A stretch of 64,000 nucleotides of DNA, taken from NCBI RefSeq assembly GCF_016587355.1, contig NZ_BNJF01000001.1, positions 1,984,001-2,048,000 on the forward strand. Direction: 5' to 3'. Shown in pieces: positions 56,092 through 64,000 of the stretch (positions within the stretch are counted from its first letter, which is position 1; the number at the start of each line of letters is the position of its first letter). The position numbers and the translations under genes were made by a program. The notes beneath the pieces are model-generated. The model made no database searches and was not told where the DNA came from. It saw nothing but the letters and a program-made list of their open reading frames with translations. The stretch is from Ktedonospora formicarum (GTDB lineage: Bacteria; Chloroflexota; Ktedonobacteria; Ktedonobacterales; Ktedonobacteraceae).

Positions 56092-56444
56092 ACGCAATGA
56101 TCTTCTCTCTTGCCAAATTGGCCCGTATGGGTTATACTCGCATAACGTGCCAGGGTTTCCCAAGCGAAGCACGCGTTGTTAGTCTTGACAATATCGCTGT
56201 TTCAGCTTATCATCATTCTGGTTGTGCGGCTACCGCGAAGGAGATTGCTCCCGCGCCTCCCTGGCAATAACACAAGGGAGTAGCCACTGAAGCAGTATAC
56301 CAGAGACCCCAATCATAAATCAAGCAGCAGCGGAACGTTGTGTCGGCAGCCCGGAATGGTCGCTGCCGGAGCCTCTTAACTATAGAAGCAGGTCATGAGC
56401 ACAGGGCATGTTTCCGTCGCAGTCTGGTAGGAAGGAAGAGAAAA
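56092..56444. other. Divergent region between the Asp23 gene and rpmB
   Basis: About 350 bases presumably holding both promoters. It contains a GGCAGC...GCTGCC-type pairing near 56343-56372. No RNA gene is recognised. Confidence 0.35.
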
Positions 56445-56642
56445 ATGGCAGCAGGTCGTTGTGATATCTGTGAGCGCAAGCCGATGTACGGAAACAACGT
56501 GCCACACTCGCAGCACCGCACGCGTCGTCGCTTCGTGCTCAATGTGCAGCGCCGTCGCCTTGAGGTAAATGGCACGTTGCAAAACGTCAATATCTGCACA
56601 CGCTGCTTGCGAACCATGAGCAAACTGCCCAAGGTGCGCTAA
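56445..56642 (+). CDS. rpmB: 50S ribosomal protein L28
   Basis: A 65-residue zinc-binding form of L28. AAGRCDICERKPMYGNNVPH and the C-terminal NICTRCLRTM give two Cys pairs for zinc, and SQHRTRRRFVLNVQRRRL is the rRNA-binding centre. ATG at 56445 follows GGAAGGAAGAG. The frame opens at 56340, but that part is not L28-like. Confidence 0.96.
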   Translation: MAAGRCDICERKPMYGNNVPHSQHRTRRRFVLNVQRRRLEVNGTLQNVNICTRCLRTMSKLPKVR

Positions 56643-56660
56643 GCAAAACAGAAGAAAAAC

Positions 56661-56725
56661 AAAGGGTATCCACAACGGTGACTTCCTCCTTCATCGAGGA
56701 GAGGTGATCGTTGCGGGTACCCTTT
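56661..56725 (+). terminator. rpmB terminator
   Basis: AAAGGGTATCCACAACG pairs imperfectly with CGTTGCGGGTACCCTTT. Confidence 0.7.
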
Positions 56726-56802
56726 CTATATTTCCAGATAAACAAGGAAAGCAGCGCGGCTTCCTATGGAGCCGCATCGCCCTTCACATCCCTCAAGTAA
56801 AA

Positions 56803-56852
56803 ACGTAGCCTCTATACAATGTTTTCGCGAAAACATTGTATAGAGGCTACGT
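56803..56852. terminator. 50-base perfect palindrome after rlmN
   Basis: ACGTAGCCTCTATACAATGT and on to the centre at 56827/56828, then the exact complement, with no unpaired loop (centre TTTTCGCGAAAA). It serves rlmN and possibly rpmB as terminator. Confidence 0.85.
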
Positions 56853-56890
56853 AGTCGAGGGGTAGCCACTGCTGATAGATCGTAGTCCCA

Positions 56891-58066
56891 TTACACCTGC
56901 GATGGAAGAACTGAGATACGGCTGGGTTGGCGTCGGTTCTCAAAGCGCGTGCGTAATTGTCCACAAGCTGCAGCGATGTCGTCGCCACGTTCAGCGCGGA
57001 CGCTATTGCTGATTCCATGCTCATAGAGGATATTACGGAAGGTACGGATGGCTTCAGATGAAGGTGGACGGTAACCCGCTGAGGTGACATTGACCGGGAT
57101 ACAATTGACATGCGCGAACTGCTTCAGCGGGGCCAGCAACTCACCAAGTTGGTGAGCTCGCTCCTCAGTATCGTTAACCCCAGCCAGCAAGACATACTCA
57201 AAGGTGACCTGGCGGCGCGTGGCAGCGATATAATCCTGACAGGCAGCCATCAACTCTTGCAGGGGATACTTACGCGTAACAGGCATGGTCTCGCTTCGCG
57301 CCTCATTGGTAGGGGCGTGTAAAGAGATGGCAAGGTTCACCTGTAACTGCTCTTGACTGAGCTTACGAATCGCTGGAACCAGACCAACGGTCGAAACCGT
57401 CATGTGCCGCGCGCCAAGATTGAAGCCCTTTGCGCTATTCAGGATGCGTAAAGCCTGAAGCACATTAGTGTAGTTGTGGAGTGGCTCGCCCATACCCATG
57501 AGCACGATATTAGTGATGTGGTCAATGGGCGTGCTACCAGGCAGACCTACAGCGCTCCAAGGCTCCTGTTGCAGTTCGCGCGCAAAGAAAAGTACCTGCG
57601 CGACAATCTCGCCTGCCTGAAGATGGCGGTCAAAGCCCATCTGTCCCGTAGCACAAAAGGTACAACCAAAGGCACATCCCGCCTGACTGGAGACACAGAC
57701 AGTCGCGCGAGAACTACTCTCGCCAAGAGGTGGATACAGCATCAACACCGACTCGATCAGCTTGCCATCAGCGAGTTCTAGTAGGATTTTGCGCGTGCGA
57801 TCATCTTTAGAATGCTGTTCGCTACGCACAACCACGGGGCCGATAGTCGCTTCCTCTTCAAGACGTTGGCGAAGCTTCTGAGGCAGGTTGGTCATGGCCG
57901 CAAAGTTGTCAACAAGGCGCTGGTAGATCCAGCTATAGATCTGCGTGGCGCGAAAAGGTGCCTCACCTCGCGCGGTCAGCCATTCCTGTAGTTGCGGCAG
58001 TGTAAGCGAGAGCAGATCAGTTTTAGGTTGTATGTTATCTGTAGATGGTGTCGATGTTGGTATCAT
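56891..58066 (-). CDS. rlmN: 23S rRNA (adenine2503-C2)- and tRNA methyltransferase RlmN
   Basis: Radical SAM enzyme methylating C2 of A2503 in 23S rRNA and A37 of some tRNAs. The 4Fe-4S motif CxxxCxxC is Cys131, Cys135 and Cys138 (GCAFGCTFC). The methyl-carrying Cys is about 368 in AACGQL, and GMGEPLHNYTNV is the SAM-binding GGEP region. The length of 391 fits, and the Ala-type RlmN signature rather than Cfr is inferred from context. TATAAT ends about nine bases before the ATG, so translation is probably leaderless. Confidence 0.95.
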   Translation of the reverse strand: MIPTSTPSTDNIQPKTDLLSLTLPQLQEWLTARGEAPFRATQIYSWIYQRLVDNFAAMTNLPQKLRQRLEEEATIGPVVVRSEQHSKDDRTRKILLELADGKLIESVLMLYPPLGESSSRATVCVSSQAGCAFGCTFCATGQMGFDRHLQAGEIVAQVLFFARELQQEPWSAVGLPGSTPIDHITNIVLMGMGEPLHNYTNVLQALRILNSAKGFNLGARHMTVSTVGLVPAIRKLSQEQLQVNLAISLHAPTNEARSETMPVTRKYPLQELMAACQDYIAATRRQVTFEYVLLAGVNDTEERAHQLGELLAPLKQFAHVNCIPVNVTSAGYRPPSSEAIRTFRNILYEHGISNSVRAERGDDIAAACGQLRTRFENRRQPSRISVLPSQV

Positions 58067-58105
58067 AGTGTGGGTATTATAAGGTTTTTGTAGTCGCTTT
58101 GTCCA
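58067..58105 (-). promoter_or_regulatory. rlmN promoter, leaderless transcript
   Basis: On the minus strand TGGACA, an 18-base spacer and TATAAT (58076-58081). The transcript should start two to three bases before the ATG at 58066. Confidence 0.6.
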
Positions 58106-58266
58106 CTTTGTAAAGCCTTAAATGTCGAGAAGGCATAAAACATTCACACGTATTACGCAGATATAACTTTTTTCACTTTCAGCCATACATGTATATAAGA
58201 AGTATCAAGGATAGCTCGTTAGGATTGAACAAACCAGGATTCTGATAGAGCAGAAAGCGGGAGCTG

Positions 58267-59694
58267 ATGTCGCTTCAAAGCACGCCAAAGTCACAATCGG
58301 AACAGCCTACCAGGAAGAGCGCAAATAGCCAGGCGCGGATCAGGCGTGTCTTGCATAACAGAAACTTCCTCTTGCTATGGATGGCCCAGTTGATTTCCTT
58401 GACGATCTTGAATGCGACGAACTACGGCGTGATTGTGCTGGTCAATAGCGTAACCCAGTCGGTCTTCATGGCGGGATTGGCAATCATTGCTTTCACATTA
58501 CCAGCTATCCCCTTTAGCGCCATCGCCGGAGCAGTGGTGGATCGCCTCAATAAGCGACAGGTACTCTGGATAAGCAATATCCTGCGTATGCTTACAGTCC
58601 TGTTGATGTTTGTGAGCATAGTACTAAACCGGGGAAACCTCTGGCCGCTTCTGCTCCTGACCTATTGTACCTCGTTAATAGGACAATTCTTTATCCCTGC
58701 CGAAGGCACGTCTATTCCTTTGCTGGTTGGCGAACGCGACCTGATGCCAGCCCTCTCACTCTTCAACATCTCGATCACCATCTCCCAGGCTCTTGGCTTC
58801 CTGGTACTGGGACGCGTCGCCACCGCACTCTTTACGCCCTTTGATATTCATCTGGGCAAGCATATCTTCCATGTGCAATCCATCGATATGCTCTTCCTGC
58901 TCGTCGCAATTCTGTACGCGGTCTGCGCCGTGCTTATACTATGTATTCCAGCGCGTCATTTCACCGAGCCACACCTGAAAGAAGCACAACGAGAACGTGA
59001 ACAGAGCACAACACAAGAGGCACTCAGGCGGCTATGGCGAGATCTAAATCAAGGTTGGCATATCGTACGTGCCGATAGCTTGCTCTTCTTCTCCGTAGTA
59101 CAACTCTCGGTAGTTGGTATTTTGCAACTACTCATTGGTGAGCTCGCAGGCACCTTTGTACAGGAAGCGCTACACCGCCCACCAGAGGATATGGCCTTGA
59201 TCCTGGCTCCCGCTGGCATTGGGCTGGTGGGAGCATCAGTACTCATGACTCCCCTTACCGAACGCCTCGGGCGCATTCGCCTAACATTGATTGGCTTTAT
59301 CTCGCTTGCGGTTGGCTTCTTACTTCTACCTACAACACAATGGCTATGGACGCGCCTGGACCCGGCACATAGCGCGACTTCGCCAGGGTTATTCTGGACC
59401 ATCATTTGCCTCATCACACTCTTGGGCGTTGCGATGGCCTGCGTCAACATTCCCACAAATACGATTATGCAGGAGCGAGCGCCTGAAAGTGGACGCGCAC
59501 GTGTACTAGCCTTTCAGTTCATGCTCTACAACTCAGGCTCAATTCCGGTCCTGCTCTTCGCGGGGGCTATCGCTCAATGGTTGGGCTTCAATCTACTGAT
59601 AGTAGTTCTAGCTGCCGCGATGCTAGTCTTCTGTTATTGGGCATCTCACTTCACCGAACCGCCAAAGAAGGCACAGCACCACTCCGAGAGTTGA
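58267..59694 (+). CDS. MFS transporter
   Basis: A 475-residue major facilitator of the MFS_3 group with about 12 membrane helices. RNFLLLWMAQLISLTIL is helix 1 and VDRLNKRQVLWISNILRM is the loop motif after helix 2. PTNTIMQERAPESGRARVLA marks the later cytosolic loop typical of macrolide-type exporters. A cytosolic stretch rich in Glu and Arg (HLKEAQREREQS) lies between the halves. The substrate is unknown. GGGAG precedes the ATG at 58267. The MarR remnant lies convergent just downstream. Confidence 0.88.
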   Translation: MSLQSTPKSQSEQPTRKSANSQARIRRVLHNRNFLLLWMAQLISLTILNATNYGVIVLVNSVTQSVFMAGLAIIAFTLPAIPFSAIAGAVVDRLNKRQVLWISNILRMLTVLLMFVSIVLNRGNLWPLLLLTYCTSLIGQFFIPAEGTSIPLLVGERDLMPALSLFNISITISQALGFLVLGRVATALFTPFDIHLGKHIFHVQSIDMLFLLVAILYAVCAVLILCIPARHFTEPHLKEAQREREQSTTQEALRRLWRDLNQGWHIVRADSLLFFSVVQLSVVGILQLLIGELAGTFVQEALHRPPEDMALILAPAGIGLVGASVLMTPLTERLGRIRLTLIGFISLAVGFLLLPTTQWLWTRLDPAHSATSPGLFWTIICLITLLGVAMACVNIPTNTIMQERAPESGRARVLAFQFMLYNSGSIPVLLFAGAIAQWLGFNLLIVVLAAAMLVFCYWASHFTEPPKKAQHHSES

Positions 59695-59803
59695 CGATTG
59701 AGCCGGGGCCCGGCGTTAGCAGAAGCGCAATGCCTACATACGAAAGAGCTCAAGGCTTCTGAACTCTGCTATAGAACATCAGGCAAGTAATACCCATGAG
59801 CCA

Positions 59804-60124
59804 CTATTGGGGATGTCTTTCAGCATTTTCCTTCGTCGAAATGGCTAAAGCATCATCAACAAAACGACGGAGCAGCGAGACAAAGGTCTTCCAGTCCCGC
59901 TTATCCCACTGTGCAAGGATGGGTTGCATCAACCACTCACGAGCCGCATCCAGAGCATTAGTAATTGCCAGTCCTTCTGGCGTGGTAGCCACCTTGCGTT
60001 CTCGCCCATCGCTGGCACTAACATGACGCGTTACCAATCCCAGGCGACCCAGGGTAGCAACCTGTCGGCTGACGGTGCTGTGATCACGCCCATTAGAATG
60101 CCTTACCGATGCTCTAGTGCAGCC
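59804..60124 (-). pseudogene. Truncated MarR-family regulator
   Basis: The frame directly after the methyltransferase stop encodes the C-terminal two thirds of a MarR regulator: the recognition helix and wing GRDHSTVSRQVATLGRLGLV and VTRHVSASDGRERKVATTPEG, then the dimer helices to ERHPQ. The N-terminal dimer helix and first DNA-binding helices (about 50 residues) are missing, and upstream sequence in this frame (GCTRASVRHSN) is not MarR-like. There is no start codon with a ribosome binding site. I infer a remnant left when the upstream part was replaced. Confidence 0.75.
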
Positions 60125-60955
60125 CTAATGGGTCAGATGAAAGACCAGTTCGGTCGCAAAAGGGTATCTCTGGATGCGCCAGGGAGAGTCCGCAACAAGC
60201 TGTTGAAAATGGGCTTCATAGTTCGCGGACATACCCTTACCACGTCCACCCAGACTGGCAACGGGGAAGGAAACAAAGAGATGGCGAGCTCGAATAGCGC
60301 GCAGAAGGCGTTGGCTTGCCTGCTTATCAACTTGTTCCAGACAGGGAAGTGTCTTAAAGATGAAGGCGATATCCACCTCAATCTCAGGTGGTTGCTGAAT
60401 GACATCCTGAGTCCAGGCAGTGCCTTGTATACCAAGGAGCGGAAAGCTATTATTCAGAAAGTCGCTAAGCCGCTCATGGATATCGCAGGCATAGTATGTC
60501 AGAGGTACGGATGGAACACGTGGTAGCCAGGGAATGCAGAGCGGATTGAGACCACAGGCGACATCAAGTATGCTCTGATAAGGCCCAACTTCAGCAAATA
60601 GGGTTGAATAGAAACTTTCCAGAACAGGAAGGCGCTCGCGAGTTGAGGCGTGGGAATTCATAATGGCCCGGCAGGTTTGCTTGAGGTGTTCAGAATCGTT
60701 GAGGCTAGCAGCCTCGGCAAGCTGCGTATGCCATTGCTGATAATCTTCATTGCCAGGTAGATAGGCCCCGCTAACCTGATGCAGCTTGTTTTTAATAGCC
60801 TTAATGATATCCTTCGTGCCGCGCCGCTTCACAATCTCCTGACTCGCGATAGTACGCACCAGGGCAGGGCTGGTATCGCGATACTTGCTACTAGCGAGCA
60901 CCTCAGCAACCAGATGCTCAATTTGATCCGCTTGCCGCTCATGCTCCTTTGGCAT
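60125..60955 (-). CDS. 16S rRNA (guanine1405-N7)-methyltransferase family protein (ArmA/Rmt/FmrO-like)
   Basis: A 276-residue protein matching the m7G1405 methyltransferases that confer 4,6-linked aminoglycoside resistance. The N-terminal helical domain (SSKYRDTSPALVRTIASQE and IKNKLHQVSGAYLPG) is typical. The SAM motif is ILDVACGLNPLCIPWL (129-144), followed by YYACDIHERLSDFL. IFKTLPCLEQVD (199-210) and VSFPVASLGGRGKGMSANY (228-246) with ATELVFHL at the end are strong family signatures. The ATG overlaps the end of the upstream tgt-family gene by 17 bases, so they form an operon. The activity is inferred, not shown. Confidence 0.85.
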   Translation of the reverse strand: MPKEHERQADQIEHLVAEVLASSKYRDTSPALVRTIASQEIVKRRGTKDIIKAIKNKLHQVSGAYLPGNEDYQQWHTQLAEAASLNDSEHLKQTCRAIMNSHASTRERLPVLESFYSTLFAEVGPYQSILDVACGLNPLCIPWLPRVPSVPLTYYACDIHERLSDFLNNSFPLLGIQGTAWTQDVIQQPPEIEVDIAFIFKTLPCLEQVDKQASQRLLRAIRARHLFVSFPVASLGGRGKGMSANYEAHFQQLVADSPWRIQRYPFATELVFHLTH

Positions 60956-62081
60956 AGACCTCTCGCAATCGCTGTTCCAGCATAGTCATAAAGCGCAGAT
61001 TGTGCAGGGTTGCAAGGCGATAGAAGAGGGTATCTCCTACCTTAAACAGGTGATGAAGGTAGCCGAGGGAATAATGAGAACAGCAGAGGCAATCACAGAC
61101 AATTGAGACTGGACGTTCGCTCTTGATATGCTTATCATCATTCACATAGATATATGAAAACCATTTTGCATCGTCCGTCCGATCCGCGAAGGCATATAGG
61201 CGACCGTGGCGCGCGTCGCGGGTGGGCATAGCGCTATCGAAAATACCATAGCCAACCTTCGCGCACTCGGCGACATTCCCTGGATGGCCCACGCCAAGAG
61301 CATGCATCGGGAAAGATGCCGGAACAAGCTCCCGCGTATAGGTAATAATATCGATCAAGAGCTTGCCTTGCTTATCCAGAGGCCAGCCACCGTAACCAAA
61401 GCCGTCGAAACCGATCTCAAGTAAGGCCTCGGCGCAACGCTTACGAAGCGCAAATGATCCACCTCCTTGAATAACACCGAAGAGGTGAGGGCGTTTATCG
61501 CCGAGTTTGCGTTGCGCGACCTGAAGCTGAAACTCACGTTTACAGCGTTTCGCCCACTCAATGGTGCGCTCGACGGCTTCCTCTTGAATCGCCTCAGGAG
61601 CATCTACATGGGTGCAATAATCAAGGCACATCACAACATCGCTATCATAGCTGAACTGAAGCTGAATAGCTTTCTCGGGACTCAGGAGAAATTTACGATT
61701 GGAGCCTTCAGGCTTAAAGGTGATCCCGTCATTACTCAAGGAACCAAATTTCGCGTTCTGCTGAATGAGCGAATAGGCCTGGAAGCCGCCTGAATCCGTC
61801 ACAATGGGTCTCTGCCAGGCACTCATCTGGTGGAGGCCACCCAGAGCTTGAATAGTGGAGGAGCCAGGGCGCTGCATCAGGTGGAAAGTATTCATGACTA
61901 CCGCCTGCACCGAATCAGCTTCCAGATCCGTCGCGTCAATAGCACGCACGACGCCAAGCGTCGCATCCGGCATATACACAGGAAGCGTAATAGCTCCATG
62001 TGGTAGCTGGAGCGTGTGTACACGCTGCTGACTGACATCACCTATTGAGGAAGAGCTATGGTCTGGTGTGGCTGAACTCAT
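60939..62081 (-). CDS. tgt: tRNA-guanine transglycosylase family protein
   Basis: A 380-residue TGT-fold enzyme. Bacterial TGT swaps guanine 34 of certain tRNAs for preQ1 on the way to queuosine. Active-site parts are present: PIVTDSGGFQAYSL (Asp), CLDYCTH (Asp), FDSAMPTRDARHG with the nucleophile Asp, and a zinc site CDCLCC with a later His. The base-recognition loop, usually GGLxVGE, reads YGGWPLDKQG, so it is divergent and may differ in substrate. No queuosine synthesis genes are nearby. The start at 62081 has AAAGGA about 13 bases upstream. Confidence 0.87.
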   Translation of the reverse strand: MSSATPDHSSSSIGDVSQQRVHTLQLPHGAITLPVYMPDATLGVVRAIDATDLEADSVQAVVMNTFHLMQRPGSSTIQALGGLHQMSAWQRPIVTDSGGFQAYSLIQQNAKFGSLSNDGITFKPEGSNRKFLLSPEKAIQLQFSYDSDVVMCLDYCTHVDAPEAIQEEAVERTIEWAKRCKREFQLQVAQRKLGDKRPHLFGVIQGGGSFALRKRCAEALLEIGFDGFGYGGWPLDKQGKLLIDIITYTRELVPASFPMHALGVGHPGNVAECAKVGYGIFDSAMPTRDARHGRLYAFADRTDDAKWFSYIYVNDDKHIKSERPVSIVCDCLCCSHYSLGYLHHLFKVGDTLFYRLATLHNLRFMTMLEQRLREVYAKGA

Positions 62082-62391
62082 GGCCTGATGCTATCCTTTG
62101 TCTACTTATTCCTTATATGAAGCGCCTCTTGCCCAGCATGGCCCAGCGCTATTCCCCCTATTATAGCGGGTGCTGTCTAGCTATTTATAGAGGCGACTCG
62201 TGGCCCTTGATAGCTCATCAGATCCAAAGGTGGAGCGAGATACCAGAAGCATTCTACAGTGTTAAGGAATGGGGCGATGAGAAAACAGAGCAATTCACAA
62301 CCTGGAGTGTGACGAGGCGCGATTTTAGCGCGTATCTATTATGGAGAACTTATGATATTCAAGTGCCTCGGAGGAGGTGGAGGTTCACAAT
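62082..62391. other. Divergent region between tgt and the CvpA-like gene
   Basis: About 310 bases. No promoter stands out; the end holds the double ribosome binding site GGAGGTGGAGG before the CvpA-like gene. Confidence 0.35.
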
Positions 62392-62988
62392 ATGATATTG
62401 AATATAAGCATTGTCGATATCCTGTTTGTCGTGACGGTAGCATTGATGGTGTTTAACGGAATACGCAATGGAGCCATCTTTAGCCTTATCAATTTGATTA
62501 GCATTCCCATTGGTTGGTTCGCGGCTTATACCTATGGACCAGAGTTCACAACAATACTAGCCTCAGATAACGCTCCAGCTACGCCCCTCATCGCAATGCT
62601 CGCAATCTTCTTTGGTGTAGTCTTTATCTTCCATATTGCAGGCACACTTATTCGCGGTGCGGTACAGAAGATACCAGGCGTGGGTTTTGGCGATGCCTTG
62701 CTTGGAGGTTTCATCGGCCTGTTTGAAGCCTGGCTGCTCTGGTTGCTCTTACTGATTGTGCTAAGCGGATTTCTGGCGGATGCGCAGCGTGGAATATTCC
62801 GTGTCAGCCCGCAACAATTGCGATCATGGCATGATTTCTACAACGCGGCAGTTAGTGAGAGCCTGTTCGCTCGTCTAAACTCGTTCTTTGTGCATACGCT
62901 CCCTGCGCTAACACAGACATGGCACCCCAGGTTGCGTTTCATTCGAGGCTCACTTACAATGGGGGTGAGAGGCATAACAATGAAGTAG
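62392..62988 (+). CDS. CvpA family membrane protein
   Basis: A 198-residue protein with four membrane helices. VDILFVVTVALMVFNGIRNGAIFSLINL is the family N-terminus with the conserved G-x-x-x-G region, and RGAVQKIPGVGFGDALLGGFIGLFEAWL the central motif. CvpA relatives are linked to colicin V secretion and envelope integrity. The ATG at 62392 follows GGAGG; the frame's GTG at 62377 overlaps that site. hflX follows on the same strand 16 bases later. Confidence 0.85.
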   Translation: MILNISIVDILFVVTVALMVFNGIRNGAIFSLINLISIPIGWFAAYTYGPEFTTILASDNAPATPLIAMLAIFFGVVFIFHIAGTLIRGAVQKIPGVGFGDALLGGFIGLFEAWLLWLLLLIVLSGFLADAQRGIFRVSPQQLRSWHDFYNAAVSESLFARLNSFFVHTLPALTQTWHPRLRFIRGSLTMGVRGITMK

Positions 62989-63003
62989 TAGCGCCATTCA
63001 GGA

Positions 63004-64000
63004 ATGGAGGAGATTACGATACATCGCTTGAATGATAGTAGACGCCAAGGGCCAGAGCTGGCCTATTTAGTGGCTGTTGAAGCTAATGAGCAGGAGAGCA
63101 TGTGGGGTGCGGAGGACTCACTGAATGAGTTGGAGGAGCTTGCTAACACGGCAGGCGCGACAGTCCTCGGGCGCATGGTCCAGCACCTGGCACAACCAGA
63201 TGCTCAAACCTATCTGGGAAAGGGCAAGGCACAAGAGCTGGCAGAGTTGGATAAGCAATTGACGCTGGACCTGATCATCTTCGATGATGAATTATCACCG
63301 ACACAGCAGAAGACACTAGAGAAGATGCTCAACGCGCGTGTAGTTGACCGGACCGCGCTGATTCTCGACGTCTTCGCGCAACGCGCGCGGTCGCATGAGG
63401 GACGCTTGCAGGTTGAATTGGCGCAGGCTGAGTATCTCCTGCCGCGCCTGGCAGGTAGTAGCACTTATTCGCGTCAGGCTGGTGGCTCACTAGGCGCAGG
63501 TGGAACGGGCGGCGCAATTGGCGTGCGAGGTCCCGGCGAGACTCGCCTTGAGCTTGATCGCCGCCGCATTCGTCATCGCATCACCTCATTGCGCAAAGAA
63601 ATTGAAGAGACACACGCGCAACGTGCATTACAGCGCAAACAGCGCATAGCACAGGCCATGCCAACTATCGCCCTGGTGGGTTATACGAACGCAGGCAAAT
63701 CTACCCTCTTCAATGCACTGACTGGTGCTGGCTCACTGGCAGAAGACAAGCTCTTCGCCACGCTAGATCCCATAACGCGCCGCCTCTTGCTACCCAACAA
63801 TCAGGAGGCTCTGCTCTCCGACACAGTCGGGTTTATCCAGAAGCTTCCAACCCGCCTGATCGCGGCCTTCCGGGCTACGCTAGAAGAGGTTGTAGAAGCG
63901 GACCTATTGTTAGAAGTGGTGGATATTCGGCATGAGAATGCCTTTGAGCAGAGTGAGACCGTACGCGATATTCTTGACGAACTGGGAGCCAGCGATAAAC
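63004..64000 (+). CDS. hflX: GTPase HflX, partial (runs off right edge)
   Basis: A ribosome-associated GTPase that splits stalled 70S ribosomes. The visible 332 residues cover the N-terminal domain, with LIIFDDELSPTQQKTLEK and VVDRTALILDVFAQRARSHEGRLQVE, then the glycine-rich GPGETRLELDRRRI and coiled coil. The G domain follows with G1 ALVGYTNAGKSTLFNAL, G2 LFATLDPITRR and G3 LLSDTVGFIQKLPTRLIAAF. The remainder lies outside the window. ATG at 63004 has a weak CAGGA upstream. Confidence 0.93.
   Translation, partial: MEEITIHRLNDSRRQGPELAYLVAVEANEQESMWGAEDSLNELEELANTAGATVLGRMVQHLAQPDAQTYLGKGKAQELAELDKQLTLDLIIFDDELSPTQQKTLEKMLNARVVDRTALILDVFAQRARSHEGRLQVELAQAEYLLPRLAGSSTYSRQAGGSLGAGGTGGAIGVRGPGETRLELDRRRIRHRITSLRKEIEETHAQRALQRKQRIAQAMPTIALVGYTNAGKSTLFNALTGAGSLAEDKLFATLDPITRRLLLPNNQEALLSDTVGFIQKLPTRLIAAFRATLEEVVEADLLLEVVDIRHENAFEQSETVRDILDELGASDK

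Noticed and set aside
59924..60526. 200-codon plus-strand frame over the methyltransferase and MarR remnant
   Set aside because: It is the shadow of the methyltransferase frame and lacks a ribosome binding site and domains.
58267..62081. Mobile resistance island around the rRNA methyltransferase
   Set aside because: No transposase, integrase, terminal repeats or base-composition break was seen; only the MarR remnant hints at rearrangement.

Overview
The window looks like a chromosomal segment from a Ktedonobacteria-type Chloroflexota bacterium. The G+C content is intermediate by eye. Starts are mostly ATG with some GTG and TTG behind AGGAGG-like ribosome binding sites. The protein set also fits that group: DUF3090, DUF5679, zinc-ribbon proteins, a GlmL/MutL-like ATPase without a mutase, and MFS and FtsX-like permeases. 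The lineage call rests on gene content only. I saw no rRNA, tRNA, CRISPR array, transposase or prophage block.

Layout. 0-13.4 kb: a frameshifted FtsX-like permease running off the left edge, an SGNH hydrolase lipoprotein, secG, a metallo-beta-lactamase-fold protein, pyrG, a PRC/MgtE-N/CBS protein, an ArsR-type regulator with a palindromic operator, an MFS exporter, an M29 aminopeptidase and greA. 14-24 kb: a DUF5679 membrane protein, a divergent PanC, plsY, pgsA, a Trm11-like methyltransferase, the bifunctional NAD(P)HX repair enzyme, rplI, a CoxG-like protein, an RNase D-like exonuclease with a HEAT-like tail and a beta-carbonic anhydrase. 24-32 kb: a second SGNH lipoprotein, phoU, a PIG-L deacetylase, an MprF-type synthase, small membrane proteins, a DUF92 protein and a RusA-like resolvase. 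32.4-37.1 kb: an uncharacterised three-gene cluster made of a zinc-ribbon protein with six copies of a short SLxDxxALPxWM motif, a GlmL-like ASKHA ATPase and a KOW-like protein. Three DnaA boxes end the cluster. 37-41 kb: gpmI and a glycine-rich TPM-like secreted protein. 41-48.8 kb: the complete F1Fo ATP synthase operon (atpZ-like, B, E, F, H, A, G, D, C). 49-56.6 kb: a D-2-hydroxyacid dehydrogenase, DUF3090, zinc-ribbon proteins, and a DegV (frameshifted), DhaL/FakA-like and Asp23 group divergent from rpmB. 56.8-64 kb: rlmN, an MFS transporter, a MarR remnant, a 16S rRNA m7G1405 methyltransferase homologue overlapping a tgt-family gene, a CvpA-like protein and hflX running off the right edge.

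The most novel-looking signal is a set of seven related inverted repeats in gene leaders between 23.5 and 50.2 kb. The core arms are GAAAACC and GGTTTTC, often with GCTCA before the second arm. They precede carbonic anhydrase, phoU, the DUF92 gene, the KOW-like gene, gpmI, atpA and the DUF3090 gene. The copies before carbonic anhydrase and atpA differ at one base over 24. They may be an undescribed leader RNA or a dispersed repeat family.

Two genes (FtsX-like and DegV) are each broken in a G run where one extra G restores the frame. That pattern suggests homopolymer errors, although the FtsX site also has the form of a -1 slippery heptamer.
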